A stretch of DNA of 6,485 nt from Gemmatimonadota bacterium. GTDB lineage: Bacteria > Gemmatimonadota > Gemmatimonadetes > Longimicrobiales > Gaopeijiaceae. The position numbers and the translations under genes are program-made. Shown here one piece after another: positions 6,433 to 6,485 of this stretch (position 1 is its first letter; each line of letters opens with the position of its first letter). The stretch is from assembly GCA_016209995.1 (NCBI GenBank), contig JACQVC010000393.1, forward strand, positions 1 through 6,485, written 5' to 3'. The notes beneath the pieces were generated by a model, which did no database searches, was not told the origin of the DNA, and worked only from the letters and a program-made list of their open reading frames with translations.

Positions 6433-6485
6433 GTGGAAACCATTCGCTGCCGACATTGCGGGGAAGAGCGGGGAAAGCTCGAACG
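6433..6485 (+). CDS. Start of a zinc-ribbon-like protein (cut by window edge)
   Basis: Only 17 codons are visible: VETIRCRHCGEERGKLE, with GTG as start (read as Met). IRCRHCGE is a CxxC knuckle typical of the first half of a zinc ribbon, and its position right at the N-terminus resembles short Com-like or other small zinc-ribbon proteins. A stop codon in the same frame at 6361-6363 limits how far upstream the gene could begin, and no other in-frame ATG or GTG lies between. The Shine-Dalgarno AGGGAG supports this start. The second CxxC and the rest of the protein are outside the window, so no function is assigned. Confidence 0.6.
   Translation, partial: METIRCRHCGEERGKLE

Noticed and set aside
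6214..6456. 80-codon minus-strand frame whose end reads YTKCQC and KVELYCCAGRQ
   Set aside because: The cysteine pairs look briefly like a zinc-binding remnant, but the frame overlaps the plus-strand gene start, runs through the 13-bp inverted repeat and lacks a ribosome-binding site; at most a decayed fragment.

Overview
The window is GC-rich bacterial chromosomal DNA with dense gene packing. Most genes lie on the minus strand. Gene content (pyruvate kinase, glucose-6-phosphate isomerase, a PhnP-type metallo-beta-lactamase-fold hydrolase, a large hybrid sensor kinase, a DksA/TraR-type zinc-finger protein) fits a free-living environmental bacterium. A Gemmatimonadota-like or related GC-rich phylum is my guess from the style of the sequence only; there is no rRNA or tRNA here to settle it. 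I see no phage genes, transposase, CRISPR array, tRNA or rRNA.

Layout in the minus-strand transcription direction (right to left). At the far right, a plus-strand gene for a zinc-ribbon-like protein begins at 6433 and runs off the window. It is divergent from a 125-aa DksA/TraR-family gene (6072 down to 5695). The 360-bp region between them carries a perfect 13-bp inverted repeat and a compact hairpin. Below the DksA/TraR gene is a 278-bp non-coding stretch with a cluster of short repeats. Four minus-strand genes then follow closely: an 830-aa hybrid histidine kinase (5416-2924), pyruvate kinase (2888-1473), a PhnP-like hydrolase (1408-605) and the N-terminal 200 residues of glucose-6-phosphate isomerase (602-1, cut by the window edge). 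Spacings are 35, 64 and 2 nt, so all four may share a transcript.

Together, pgi and pyk supply an upper and a lower step of glycolysis. The hydrolase is almost fused to pgi and may have a metabolite-repair or phosphodiester-cleaving role. The kinase has six probable membrane helices, GAF, PAS, HisKA, HATPase_c and a C-terminal receiver, and lies directly upstream of pyk with no response-regulator gene in view. That it senses something linked to carbon metabolism is inference from position only.

No clearly new biological system is visible. The points most worth a second look are the K+-independent signature of the pyruvate kinase, the sensor kinase-glycolysis arrangement, a 14-bp palindrome abutting the kinase start codon, the 13-bp inverted repeat upstream of the zinc-ribbon gene, and the repeat cluster after the DksA/TraR gene.
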